The notes beneath the pieces were generated by a model. That model saw only the letters and a list, made by a program, of their open reading frames with translations, was not told the origin of the DNA and did no database searches. DNA of 64,000 nt from Bacteroidota bacterium (GTDB lineage: Bacteria > Bacteroidota > Rhodothermia > Balneolales > Balneolaceae), in contig JAAAOB010000036.1 in the NCBI GenBank assembly GCA_009909035.1, positions 1 to 64,000 of the forward strand, read 5' to 3'. A program made the position numbers and the translations under genes. Positions 8,660-16,930 of this stretch are shown piece by piece. Position 1 is the stretch's first letter. Every line of letters begins with the position of its first letter.

Positions 8660-9241
8660 CTAAAAGAGGCTGGTTTGCCCGGCATCCTGATCAGACGTTC
8701 TGCCGCTTCGTGGTTTTTCCGGCCGGCCGGTATCCCTGGTTCGATAAACCGCCAGCATTTCTTCGGTAAACGGTTTGCCGTAGATCCGTTTTGCCACCCC
8801 CTGAAGGGCCTGCTCTCCGCTGGAGGTGAGGGTTAGAAAGCCGTTTTTATCTTCCTTTAAAAACCCGAACTGTTTCATATCGTTAATCAGCAGGTAGGCC
8901 AGTTTCGGTATGGTTCCGGTGTTTTTTTCTACGTATTCCCGGTGGGGTGGTTCGTTTCGATTCGAATAGATAAGCCCCAGGGCATTCATTTCGGCTTCTG
9001 TCATCGGGTATCCGCCGGACCCTTTTGTCAGGAGTGCATCCCACGCCTCCTGGCTGTAGTACAGCCCAAACCATTCTTTTGCTTCCCGGAGAACTTTTTT
9101 GGTTTCGGAACAGGCGATATATTGGCCGGGCGGAGCTTTTTTTACTTCGCCCCGCTGCCTGTACATCGTCACCATGGTAGCCAGATCAAGCTCCCGGAGG
9201 TTCGGGGGGTATTTGAATATAAAATCTGACGCTTTTTCCAT
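8660..9241 (-). CDS. Unknown protein with C-terminal sliding-clamp-binding motif
   Basis: 193 residues, not recognised as a named family. The central part is predicted helical with winged-helix character: IPKLAYLLINDMKQFGFLKEDKNGFLTLTSSGEQALQ-like helix, wing and helix, split here by description (about residues 108-148). The first half has YIACSETKKVLREAKEWFGLYY. The last 20 residues are polar and flexible-looking and end exactly in QTSLF, matching the bacterial clamp-binding pentapeptide consensus QL(S/D)LF at four of five positions, in the usual C-terminal location. The gene lies between topA (46 bp upstream) and dnaN (185 bp downstream) on the same strand. A DNA-associated protein docking on the DnaN clamp is a plausible inference, not a demonstrated role. 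Confidence 0.8.
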   Translation of the reverse strand: MEKASDFIFKYPPNLRELDLATMVTMYRQRGEVKKAPPGQYIACSETKKVLREAKEWFGLYYSQEAWDALLTKGSGGYPMTEAEMNALGLIYSNRNEPPHREYVEKNTGTIPKLAYLLINDMKQFGFLKEDKNGFLTLTSSGEQALQGVAKRIYGKPFTEEMLAVYRTRDTGRPEKPRSGRTSDQDAGQTSLF

Positions 9242-9287
9242 TGTGATGGTCTGTTCCGTTTACGACGCCGGGTAATCCACTGGGCGG

Positions 9288-11837
9288 TTATTTTTTCCCT
9301 TTTTCATCAATCACACGGACGGCATCTGCCATGGTAACTTTTTCGGGGTCGGTGTCATTTGATAGCGACACATTCTTTTTTCCATACTTAAGATAGGGGC
9401 CATACCGGCCGTTCATTACCTTAATCGGCTGGTCCGTTTCAGGGTGCTTGCCCAGGTCCTGGATGGCTGCACTTCCGCGGCCTTTCCCTTTTTTCTCTTT
9501 CAGAAGCTCCACCGCCCTGTCGAGATCGATTTCCAGCACATGGTCACTCTTTTTCAGAGACTTGAAGGTTCCGTCATGAACCACAAACGGCCCGTACCGG
9601 CCAACCCCCGCTTTCACAACCTTGCCTGTTTCGGGATGTTTGCCAAGCGGGCGTGGCAGTTCCAGAAGTTTTAAGCCAAGCTCCAGGTCCACATCTTCAG
9701 GCTTCATTCCTTTAAGCAGGGAGACACGCTTCGGCTTTTTGTTGTCATCCGTAACTTCGCCAAGCTGCATGTACGGCCCGTACCGGCCATTCAGAACATA
9801 AATATTCTCGCCGGTTTCGGGATCTTTTCCGAGAGATTTCGGCCCCTCTTTTTCAGCTTTCAACAGCTCTTTAAGCTTTTCGGGGGAGATATCTGCCGGA
9901 TCCATGTCGTTGGGCAGAGAGGTGGTAATCTCTTCGCCGTTCTCCTTGCTTTTAACATAAGGGCCGTACCGCCCGACAAATACGTTCATTCCGTTCAGGT
10001 TTTCAAGAGGCAGGTCCAGCATTCGCGCTTTGGCCCCGTCAATCTTATCCTCGCGGGCATCAACTTTATTTTTAAGGCCTTCGTCCCCGTGGTAGTAGTC
10101 GGTCAGGTATTTCACCGGATCATACTCGCCCCGGGCGATCAAGTCCAGCTTTTTCTCCAGCTCAGACGTAAAGTCACTATCCACAAGCTCAGGGAAGTGT
10201 TCCTCCAGCAGGCCGGTTACGGCAAACGCGGTAAACGTCGGTATGAGCGTTTTGCCGTCACTTTTGGCGTAGCCGCGGTCCTGAATGGTGCTGATAATGG
10301 AAGCGTAGGTGCTTGGACGTCCCACTCCCCGTTTTTCAAGCTCTTTAACCAGCGTAGCCTCCGTAAAGCGGGCCGGCGGTTTTGTTTCGTGACTGATCGA
10401 CTCAAGATCGTGCATCTCAATCTCTTCCCCTTCTTTCATTTCAGGCAGGAAAATCTCCTGGTTCTCCAGTGCGGCTTCCGGGTCGTCGCTCCCCTCAACA
10501 TACGCTCTGAAAAACCCGGGGAAAAGAATTTTTTTGCCGCTTGTTTTAAAGTCGGCGCGGGTGTCGCCATGACTGGCCGTAATCGTGACGTTTGTGAATT
10601 CCAGGCGGGCTTCAGCCATTTGCGTGGCAATTGTCCGTTTCCAAATCAAGTCGTACAGCTTGAATTCGCGTCCGCTCAGTTTCGCTTTTTCAGGCTTTAC
10701 GAAACTTGAACCTGCCGGGCGTATGGCTTCGTGGGCTTCCTGGGCGCCCTTCGATTTTTTTCCGAAATTCCGTACACGTTCAAAGAGATACTCCTTGCCG
10801 TATTCTTTCTCAACGGCTGTACGCGCCGCGTTAATTGCCTGGCCCGAGAGGTTTGCCGAATCCGTTCTCATGTAGGTGATGAGCCCGCGTTCATAGAGTT
10901 TCTGTGCAATACTCATCGTATCGCGCGCAGAAAACCCAAGCTTCCGGTTCGCCTCCTGCTGCAGCGTAGACGTGATGAAAGCCGCAGATGGATTTCTTTT
11001 TTGCTGCTTCACATCTACATTGCTGACTTCCCACGCAGCCTCATGGAGCTTATCACGAAGGTTGGATGCTTTTTCTTCATCCAGCAGAACCACACTATCC
11101 GGCTTCTTCAGCTTGCCTGTATTTTCGTCAAAATCTTTGCCGCTGGCCAAGCGCTTATCATTGATGTGCGACAGGTCGGCGTTAAAACGGTTTTTCTGCT
11201 TCAGCTTTGAGAGTTCAGCTTTCAAATCGTAGTAAGTTCCGCTTTTGAAGCGCATCCGCTCTCTTTCGCGGTCTACCAGAAACTCCACGGCTACCGACTG
11301 CACGCGACCTGCTGAGAGGCCGGGCGATATCTTTTTCCAAAGAAGCGGAGAGATGGTGTAGCCGGCCAGCCGGTCAAGTATTCGGCGTGTTTCCTGGGCG
11401 TGCACCAGGTTCATATCGATATCGCGGAAGTTGCCGAGAGCGTTCTGGATCGCCTCCTGCGTAATTTCACGAAATACCATCCGTTTCACCGGTACTTTTG
11501 GTTTCAGCAGTTCAACGAGGTGCCAGCTAATGGCTTCCCCCTCGCGATCTTCATCTGTTGCCAAAATCAATTCGTCTGAATCTTTAAGGGCTTTCCTTAG
11601 GCGTGTTACAATTTTTTTCTTGCTCGACGGTGTAACATACAGCGGCTCAAACTCCTCATCCACGTTAATGCCCAGGTTCGACCACGGCTCCTTTTTATAC
11701 TTTTTTGGAATCTCCTTGGCGGAAGAGGGGAGGTCGCGAATATGGCCCATCGACGAATCCACAGTATATCCCTTGGGCAGGTACTTCTTGATGGTTTTGG
11801 TTTTTGTTGGGGACTCTACAATCACTAAAGTTTTCAT
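9288..11837 (-). CDS. topA: DNA topoisomerase I (type IA)
   Basis: 849 residues. It relaxes negative supercoils through a transient 5'-phosphotyrosine. The Toprim domain starts TLVIVESPTKTKTIKKYL and holds the acidic triad region ILATDEDREGEAISWHL. The catalytic tyrosine is Y322 in LITYMRTDSANLS. The C terminus lacks Cys4 zinc fingers. Instead it has four zinc-less repeats marked by GRYGPYV/GRYGPYM/GRYGPFV/GRYGPYL with intervening LGKHPETG motifs, the lysine-rich tail arrangement common in Bacteroidota. The start overlaps the stop of the upstream peroxiredoxin gene by 4 bp (ATGA), showing translational coupling. The tail KGKGRGSAAIQDLG linker is lysine/glycine rich. Confidence 0.97.
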   Translation of the reverse strand: MKTLVIVESPTKTKTIKKYLPKGYTVDSSMGHIRDLPSSAKEIPKKYKKEPWSNLGINVDEEFEPLYVTPSSKKKIVTRLRKALKDSDELILATDEDREGEAISWHLVELLKPKVPVKRMVFREITQEAIQNALGNFRDIDMNLVHAQETRRILDRLAGYTISPLLWKKISPGLSAGRVQSVAVEFLVDRERERMRFKSGTYYDLKAELSKLKQKNRFNADLSHINDKRLASGKDFDENTGKLKKPDSVVLLDEEKASNLRDKLHEAAWEVSNVDVKQQKRNPSAAFITSTLQQEANRKLGFSARDTMSIAQKLYERGLITYMRTDSANLSGQAINAARTAVEKEYGKEYLFERVRNFGKKSKGAQEAHEAIRPAGSSFVKPEKAKLSGREFKLYDLIWKRTIATQMAEARLEFTNVTITASHGDTRADFKTSGKKILFPGFFRAYVEGSDDPEAALENQEIFLPEMKEGEEIEMHDLESISHETKPPARFTEATLVKELEKRGVGRPSTYASIISTIQDRGYAKSDGKTLIPTFTAFAVTGLLEEHFPELVDSDFTSELEKKLDLIARGEYDPVKYLTDYYHGDEGLKNKVDAREDKIDGAKARMLDLPLENLNGMNVFVGRYGPYVKSKENGEEITTSLPNDMDPADISPEKLKELLKAEKEGPKSLGKDPETGENIYVLNGRYGPYMQLGEVTDDNKKPKRVSLLKGMKPEDVDLELGLKLLELPRPLGKHPETGKVVKAGVGRYGPFVVHDGTFKSLKKSDHVLEIDLDRAVELLKEKKGKGRGSAAIQDLGKHPETDQPIKVMNGRYGPYLKYGKKNVSLSNDTDPEKVTMADAVRVIDEKGKK

Positions 11838-12322
11838 GATTCGTTCTGTTCTAAAGATTCAATTAGCTCTTTCAGTTCGTCGGCATGAGCTTTTGTATCT
11901 ACTTTTTCGATAATTCCAAGAATGGTTGCGTCGGTGTCAATAACATAAGCCGAACGGGTAGGAGAATTAAATGTTTTTCCATACATCTTTTTTTCCACAA
12001 TCGAGTCTGTGGCTTCAGCAAACGCAAACTCCGGGTCGGAGGCCAGTATATAATTGATCCCCAGCTTTTCCGCATAATTTTTATGCGAGCCACACGTATC
12101 TTTACTCAGGGCTATCAGGGTATACCCCTTTTTGTGAAACCACTCCGCATGATCGGCAAGACTTCGATTCTGCTTATCACAACCGCCGGTATTATTACGC
12201 ATATAAACAGAAACAATGGCCGGGCGTGTCAACAAATCGCTGAAAGAGACCTCCTTCTCTTCGCCATCCTGCACAATAGCCAGGGTAAAATTTGGATCGA
12301 TCTTATCTCCGACGTCAATCAT
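11834..12322 (-). CDS. Peroxiredoxin-like thiol peroxidase (AhpC/TSA, Bcp-like)
   Basis: 162 residues with a thioredoxin fold order: FTLAIVQDGEEKEVSFSDL, then the active-site strand and helix VSVYMRNNTGGCDKQNRSLAD, then YTLIALSKDTCGSHKNYAEKLG and TRSAYVIDTDATILGII. The T-x-x-C peroxidatic cysteine pattern is kept (TGGC), but the usual proline four residues before the Thr is Met here. The second cysteine in KDTCGSHK is where Bcp/PrxQ-type proteins have S-D-S/C. It probably reduces peroxides with thioredoxin, by family. The 3' end overlaps topA by 4 bp, an unusual operon partner that may link oxidative defence to the topA transcript. Confidence 0.82.
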   Translation of the reverse strand: MIDVGDKIDPNFTLAIVQDGEEKEVSFSDLLTRPAIVSVYMRNNTGGCDKQNRSLADHAEWFHKKGYTLIALSKDTCGSHKNYAEKLGINYILASDPEFAFAEATDSIVEKKMYGKTFNSPTRSAYVIDTDATILGIIEKVDTKAHADELKELIESLEQNES

Positions 12323-12445
12323 AGGTTGTATTCATTTTTTTTCAATTGGGTTACTTCAACCCATATCCGGACTCATTTCGTTCTCTTTCCGGATCAGTTC
12401 TACAGTATAACCATTCTCTGAATTTTTGAGCAACTGATACTTTAG

Positions 12446-13015
12446 CTATTTAGATTGCGCAAGTTCAGGCCTCTTTAAAAACAATTTTGCAACTGCGGCA
12501 ACAACAATGGAGTGATGAATGTCTCCTGTTTCCACAAGTTCCAGGAATCGGCGAATGGGTAACAGGTGTACACCAATGTCTTCATGTCCATCCGTGTGTT
12601 GGTTTAGCGTCTGTTCGCACTCTTCAGCGATATAGAGATGGGTGTAGTTGGTAAGAATGGCCGGGTTGGAACTCACCTTGCCAAGGGAGTTCCAGGTTGA
12701 GGAGCTAAATCCCGTCTCCTCGCTGAGTTCACGGCGGGCGGCATCGATCGGGCGTTCGCCGGGGTCGGTCATGCCACCGGGTATCTCAAGAGTGATTGTG
12801 TCAACGCCATGCCGATACTGCTCTACAAGCACAATCTCGTGTTTTTTTGTTATAGCAATGACATTGATCCACTCAGGGGCATTCAGCACGTAAAAATGGG
12901 CCGGTGTTGTACTGCCGGCCGGCATCATTTTTCTTTGATGAAGAGAAAAAATGGGAGTTTCATATACTTTCTTATCTTTGATCGTCTCCCAACCGGGCTT
13001 AGAAAATGTAAACAT
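12446..13015 (-). CDS. NUDIX hydrolase (ADP-ribose pyrophosphatase-like)
   Basis: 189 residues. The Nudix box is complete at residues 81-103: G-x5-E-x7-RELSEETGF. Upstream are the strand pairs of the ADP-ribose pyrophosphatase group (VIAITKKHEIVLVEQYRHGV, with EIPGG just before the box) and downstream NPAILTNYTHLYIAEEC. It likely hydrolyses ADP-ribose or a related nucleoside diphosphate to monophosphates. The start codon is only 20 bp from that of the divergent amn gene, so each promoter must sit inside the other's 5' coding region or in this tiny gap. Both neighbours act on adenine nucleotides, which fits a shared salvage or house-cleaning role (inference). Confidence 0.88.
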   Translation of the reverse strand: MFTFSKPGWETIKDKKVYETPIFSLHQRKMMPAGSTTPAHFYVLNAPEWINVIAITKKHEIVLVEQYRHGVDTITLEIPGGMTDPGERPIDAARRELSEETGFSSSTWNSLGKVSSNPAILTNYTHLYIAEECEQTLNQHTDGHEDIGVHLLPIRRFLELVETGDIHHSIVVAAVAKLFLKRPELAQSK

Positions 13016-13035
13016 ATCGAATCAGTGCCTTTAGC

Positions 13036-14214
13036 ATGAAAAAAAGAATAGAATTTACGAAAGATGCATTCAGTAATGAAAAAGAACTCACAGAGCTTAC
13101 CGAAACGGCTTGTGATATGATGGAGACGATTTATGATGACGGAGACTATCCGAAACTGACGGTAAAGCGGAGCTGGTCGGAGCATAACCCCCTGATTACG
13201 GGGGAGATTGCAATGCCAAGCGCCTATCGCTGGTACCTGACCCGCGAACTGAGAAAACTGGCGGAAAAAGGGGCTGAAATCAAAATTTTTCCTTCCCGGC
13301 CGCGATTAAAATCAACGGACCCGTCCATTTTTGATAATGCAGATGAAGATGACTGGGATATTACCCAGAAAAAGCTCTTCCTGTTTAGTCCCGAACGGAT
13401 CGATATATCACTGGATCGCCTGAAGCACTACACCGGCAGCAATCCGAGTGAATTTCAGCGCTACATCCTGTTTACCAACTACGACATGCACGTTGAGGTA
13501 TTTAAGGAGATGTATCCCGACTGCACCGAGCCCGATCAAAGTGTGCAGATGCCCGCCTACCACTTTAAACAGCCAAACAATAAAGGGATCACGCTGGTCA
13601 ATATTGGAGTAGGCCCTTCAAATGCCAAAACCATATCCGATCACGTAGCGGTTTTACGGCCGGATGTCATGATCATGGTCGGCCATTGCGGCGGGCTTCG
13701 AAACCACCAGGATATCGGTGATTTTGTGCTTGCCACCGGTTTTATGCGCGATGATGGAGTGCTTGATGAGATCCTGCCGCTCAACATCCCGATCACCCCC
13801 AATCATCTGTTGAACGTCTACCTAAAAGAAGAACTCGACAAAAACAGCCGCAACTACAGGCTCGGGACAGTCTATACCACGGCGAACCGGAACTGGGAGT
13901 TTATCAAACGGCGAACCGTAGAACAGATCCATATTAGCCGCAGCGTAGCGATAGATATGGAGTCTGCAACGGTCGCCACCAACGGGTACCGGTACCGGGT
14001 GCCTTTCGCCACCCTCCTTTGCGTTAGCGACAAGCCGCTGCACGGCAAACCAAAACTCAGCGGCGAAGCGCAGACCTTCTATCAAAATTCAAAGCAAATG
14101 CACCTGAAGCTTGTGATAGATGCCGTAAATCAAAGCAAGAAGGCCTATCCCGAGGGATTGCCCAATGCGAGTATACGCGCGATAAATGAGCCGCTTATGG
14201 GGGGTGCCGAATAA
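13036..14214 (+). CDS. amn: AMP nucleosidase
   Basis: 392 residues. It cleaves AMP to adenine and ribose 5-phosphate in purine salvage. The N-terminal region (about 1-150) is the AMP-nucleosidase-specific domain, including LKHYTGSNPSEFQRYILFTNY. The C-terminal region is a nucleoside phosphorylase fold with VNIGVGPSNAKTISDHV, MIMVGHCGGLR, the adenine-pocket segment AIDMESATVATNGYRYRVP and ending LCVSDKPLHGKPK. The E. coli enzyme has about 484 residues; this is the shorter type. It is divergent from the NUDIX gene with start codons 20 bp apart. An alternative start is unlikely because the N-terminal domain is needed. Confidence 0.92.
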   Translation: MKKRIEFTKDAFSNEKELTELTETACDMMETIYDDGDYPKLTVKRSWSEHNPLITGEIAMPSAYRWYLTRELRKLAEKGAEIKIFPSRPRLKSTDPSIFDNADEDDWDITQKKLFLFSPERIDISLDRLKHYTGSNPSEFQRYILFTNYDMHVEVFKEMYPDCTEPDQSVQMPAYHFKQPNNKGITLVNIGVGPSNAKTISDHVAVLRPDVMIMVGHCGGLRNHQDIGDFVLATGFMRDDGVLDEILPLNIPITPNHLLNVYLKEELDKNSRNYRLGTVYTTANRNWEFIKRRTVEQIHISRSVAIDMESATVATNGYRYRVPFATLLCVSDKPLHGKPKLSGEAQTFYQNSKQMHLKLVIDAVNQSKKAYPEGLPNASIRAINEPLMGGAE

Positions 14215-14368
14215 GTACAACCGAATGAAGCGCAATAGTTTTTGGTCTTTACGAACCTCCGGGCCGGATTCGTAATCTGAGAGGTGGCAAGCGCAAATCA
14301 AAAAAATTTAACTTTTTCTGTAAGGGATTCTCCATTTTTTGCTCATACTATAAAAAGATTGACTGACT

Positions 14369-15082
14369 ATGGAGAACGAGCACTTTAGTGCGGACCATTT
14401 TTTAAGCCGCAGTGTAAAGGAGATGAATCCCGACGAGCAGCCGCGTGAGAAACTGATGAAGTATGGGGCCGACAGCCTGTCAGATGCCGAGCTTCTGGCT
14501 ATTTTATTGCGGACCGGCAGTAAAAAGCTGAATGTAATACAGACGGCCCATGCGCTGATTGATCACTTCCGTGGGCTCCGGAACCTCGCCAGGCAAGACT
14601 GGCAAACGGTGCGCGTTATACCGGGCATCGCAGATGTTAAAGCGGTAACACTTGAGGCCCTTTTTGAGCTCTCCCGGCGAATTGAAGTCTCCTCTCTCGG
14701 CGAACAGGTATCGATCTCTTCCCCTGCGGATGCCGCCGCTTATTTTATGCCGATGCTGCGTGATGTGGTTCATGAACAATTTTTTGTAGGATTTCTGAAC
14801 AATTCAAAAGTCTTGACCGGCTACAAAAAAATTAGCTCGGGCGGCAGGACATCAACCATCGTGGAACCGTCTGAAGTTCTTCGGCAGGCGATTCTGAACC
14901 AGGCGAACAGCATTCTGCTGGTCCACAACCACCCCTCCGGAACGCTGAAAGAGTCGAGTGCGGATATTAATTTGACTCGCAGAATCTCAGAATCCGGAAA
15001 AAGCATGGGAATTCCCGTGGATGATCATATCATCATCGCCGGTGACAGCTATATCAGTTTTCGAAATAAAGGATTGCTATAG
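14369..15082 (+). CDS. radC: RadC family protein (JAB1/MPN metalloprotease-like domain)
   Basis: 237 residues. The N-terminal helix-hairpin-helix-like UPF0758 part includes PREKLMKYGADSLSDAELLAILLRTG. The C-terminal JAMM domain has the zinc set E136 (HEQFF), H186 and H188 (LVHNHPSG) and D199 (SADI). The name comes from an old E. coli misassignment to DNA repair; a true repair function is not established for the family. It stands alone between amn and the sigma factor gene, transcribed in the same direction, with gaps over 130 bp on both sides. Confidence 0.93.
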   Translation: MENEHFSADHFLSRSVKEMNPDEQPREKLMKYGADSLSDAELLAILLRTGSKKLNVIQTAHALIDHFRGLRNLARQDWQTVRVIPGIADVKAVTLEALFELSRRIEVSSLGEQVSISSPADAAAYFMPMLRDVVHEQFFVGFLNNSKVLTGYKKISSGGRTSTIVEPSEVLRQAILNQANSILLVHNHPSGTLKESSADINLTRRISESGKSMGIPVDDHIIIAGDSYISFRNKGLL

Positions 15083-15219
15083 AACGCCGTAGCCAGGCGG
15101 CTCGTTGGTCGATAATATGAGATCTCTTTCATTCATAACCGTTGAAATCAAAAAATATGTGTGGTTTTGCTGTAAAATTATTGTAGAATAAAACGTGAAC
15201 TCTCGGAAATATCTTTAGT

Positions 15220-15759
15220 ATGGACTATTCAGGCTTAGTTACGTCAATTAGAGACGGTGATGACCTAACAGCGGCTAAGCTGTGTGCTGAAGCTACCCCT
15301 ATTCTTAAAAAATATCTTTTAAAAAAGTTTGGAGCATCACCAGCTGATGCAGATGATGCCATTCAGAAGATGTATGAGTACATCATTGTTAAAATCAGAG
15401 AAGACGATATTGAGAACCCGAAAGGCTTGCTGGCCTATATGCTGAAGACGTGCAAACACAACTATCTGAAAGTCCTTCGGGAGAGAAATCCGAATTATCT
15501 CGAAAATATGGTGCACGATCCCTCTGAGGAGGAGCATCAGTTATGGGAGCTTGTAAATGAAGATGAACAGAGAATTCTTAAGCATTGCCTTGGGCAGTTA
15601 CGGAAAGGGTACAGGGAGTTTATAAGCTTTTGGTTCACCTATCCGAATGCTTCTACCGAGGATGTAGCCGAATATTTCGACATCACTATTAATAACGCAT
15701 GGATTCGTAAACACAGAGTTATCAATAAGTTATACGAATGTGTGGAGGAAAAAATTTAA
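15220..15759 (+). CDS. ECF-type RNA polymerase sigma-70 family factor
   Basis: 179 residues. The sigma2-like region contains LKKYLLKKFGASPADADDAIQKMYEYIIVKI (quoted in part) and GLLAYMLKTCKHNYLKVLRERN, with the DDAIQ signature of region 2. The sigma4 region near the C terminus has CLGQLRKGYREFISFW, then ASTEDVAEYFDITINNAWIRKHRV as the helix-turn-helix. The next gene, 77 bp downstream, encodes a membrane protein with a small N-terminal domain, the usual place for an anti-sigma factor. Target genes are unknown. The gene pair has no obvious sensor partner in the window. Confidence 0.88.
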   Translation: MDYSGLVTSIRDGDDLTAAKLCAEATPILKKYLLKKFGASPADADDAIQKMYEYIIVKIREDDIENPKGLLAYMLKTCKHNYLKVLRERNPNYLENMVHDPSEEEHQLWELVNEDEQRILKHCLGQLRKGYREFISFWFTYPNASTEDVAEYFDITINNAWIRKHRVINKLYECVEEKI

Positions 15760-15836
15760 TTTTAAGAAATAAAAGTGTAAGGGATTGGCATAAATTGGAC
15801 CATATAGATACAAAACATCCCTGATAATTTAAGAGA

Positions 15837-16601
15837 ATGACAAACGAAGAGATTAGCCGACAAATAACAAGATATTTAAATGGTGAGCTTTCAGACGCTG
15901 AAGAGGATCAGCTCTGGATTGAATTTCTAAAAGATCAAGACCGGTTCCGGCAGTTTGAAACGGAGCTAAATCTGTACGATCTTTTCCATAATAAAGGGTT
16001 CAATCCGCAGGATGAGTTCACGGATTCCCCCGAAAACGATTCCAATAACCGGCATTGGGGCCCCTACTACGCTGCAGCCGCCATTGTACTTCTGATTTTT
16101 GGTTTTTACTCATACTTTTATGCCGTTCCCGAGGCCGAGGATTTAGCTGTGGCTGAAATTGAGCTCTCAAATATGCTCGGGGGTGATGTCTACAGGAGCG
16201 ACGACTCAGAAACTGGTGCTTTGGGTCAGGAGATTAATCGTGCAATTGCCACCGCCCTGGATGGGGATTTTAGAACAGCCCAAGAGATACTTGATCGTTT
16301 AGACCGTTCAGAGTTAACGGACAGGCAGCAGTTACGAGTAAATTATAATATGGGTGTGCTCGCCTATAACATGGAAGAGTACCAAGAGGCTGCCGGCTAT
16401 TTCTCACAACTTCATTCCGCGGATCAAACACCCGGATATATCCGGGAATCCGCCCGGTGGTACCAGGCGAATGCCTACCTGAAGCTGGGGCAACCCGAAC
16501 GGGCGGTTCCTCTCCTTCAAACTCTGCTGGAAAGCAATGCCATTTACAGTGAACAGGCCCAAACGGTTTTAACCCGGCTGGAAACAGGGATACATCCATG
16601 A
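15837..16601 (+). CDS. Putative anti-sigma factor with one membrane segment and C-terminal TPR repeats
   Basis: 254 residues. The N-terminal 75 residues (MTNEEISRQITRYLNGELSD...LWIEFLKDQ) are the cytosolic anti-sigma-like head without zinc cysteines. One transmembrane helix lies at about 80-97 (YYAAAAIVLLIFGFYSYFYA). The extracytoplasmic part holds tetratricopeptide-like helices, such as ALDGDFRTAQEILDRL, VNYNMGVLAYNMEEYQEAAGYF and WYQANAYLKLGQPERAVPLL. The order after an ECF sigma gene suggests it sequesters that factor and senses an envelope signal through the TPR part (inference). It ends 10 bp from the convergent gene at 16612. Confidence 0.75.
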   Translation: MTNEEISRQITRYLNGELSDAEEDQLWIEFLKDQDRFRQFETELNLYDLFHNKGFNPQDEFTDSPENDSNNRHWGPYYAAAAIVLLIFGFYSYFYAVPEAEDLAVAEIELSNMLGGDVYRSDDSETGALGQEINRAIATALDGDFRTAQEILDRLDRSELTDRQQLRVNYNMGVLAYNMEEYQEAAGYFSQLHSADQTPGYIRESARWYQANAYLKLGQPERAVPLLQTLLESNAIYSEQAQTVLTRLETGIHP

Positions 16602-16611
16602 GGCAGGACGC

Positions 16612-16923
16612 CTACAAACCCTCCCCTCTGTCCACGATTTGATTTTTTCCATCAATAAAGCCTTCGAAACGGGCCAGCTGAATAATCGTTGTAGAGAGCA
16701 GCTGATCAAGATTAATAGCGGAGGCACGAAGCCACTTATGAGTGTCGCGATCCTCGGGATATTTATCAATACACTCGGAGGTATATTCTCTAAATTCCCG
16801 GACCTTTTGGAGGATTTCCATAAGCTTTGAGGGGCACTGACATTCAATCATGTCGGCATGTTTTTCCAGCTCTTTAATGGCCTCCTCACTGATCTGACTT
16901 CCGTCTTCTACTGTAATATTCAT
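16612..16923 (-). CDS. Small helical protein of unknown function, cyclase operon partner
   Basis: 103 residues, predicted mostly alpha-helical. The segment HADMIECQCPSKLMEILQKV followed by REFREYTSECIDKYPEDRD and HKWLRASAINLDQLLSTTII resembles a conserved helical region I have seen in the C-terminal parts of some MerR-like regulators, but there is no DNA-binding domain here. Three cysteines (E-C-Q-C and S-E-C) could bind metal or respond to redox state. It starts 7 bp after the stop of the cyclase gene, so the two are one operon. Its function is not known; an adaptor or sensor for the cyclase is a guess. Confidence 0.7.
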   Translation of the reverse strand: MNITVEDGSQISEEAIKELEKHADMIECQCPSKLMEILQKVREFREYTSECIDKYPEDRDTHKWLRASAINLDQLLSTTIIQLARFEGFIDGKNQIVDRGEGL

Positions 16924-16930
16924 AGCTTAG

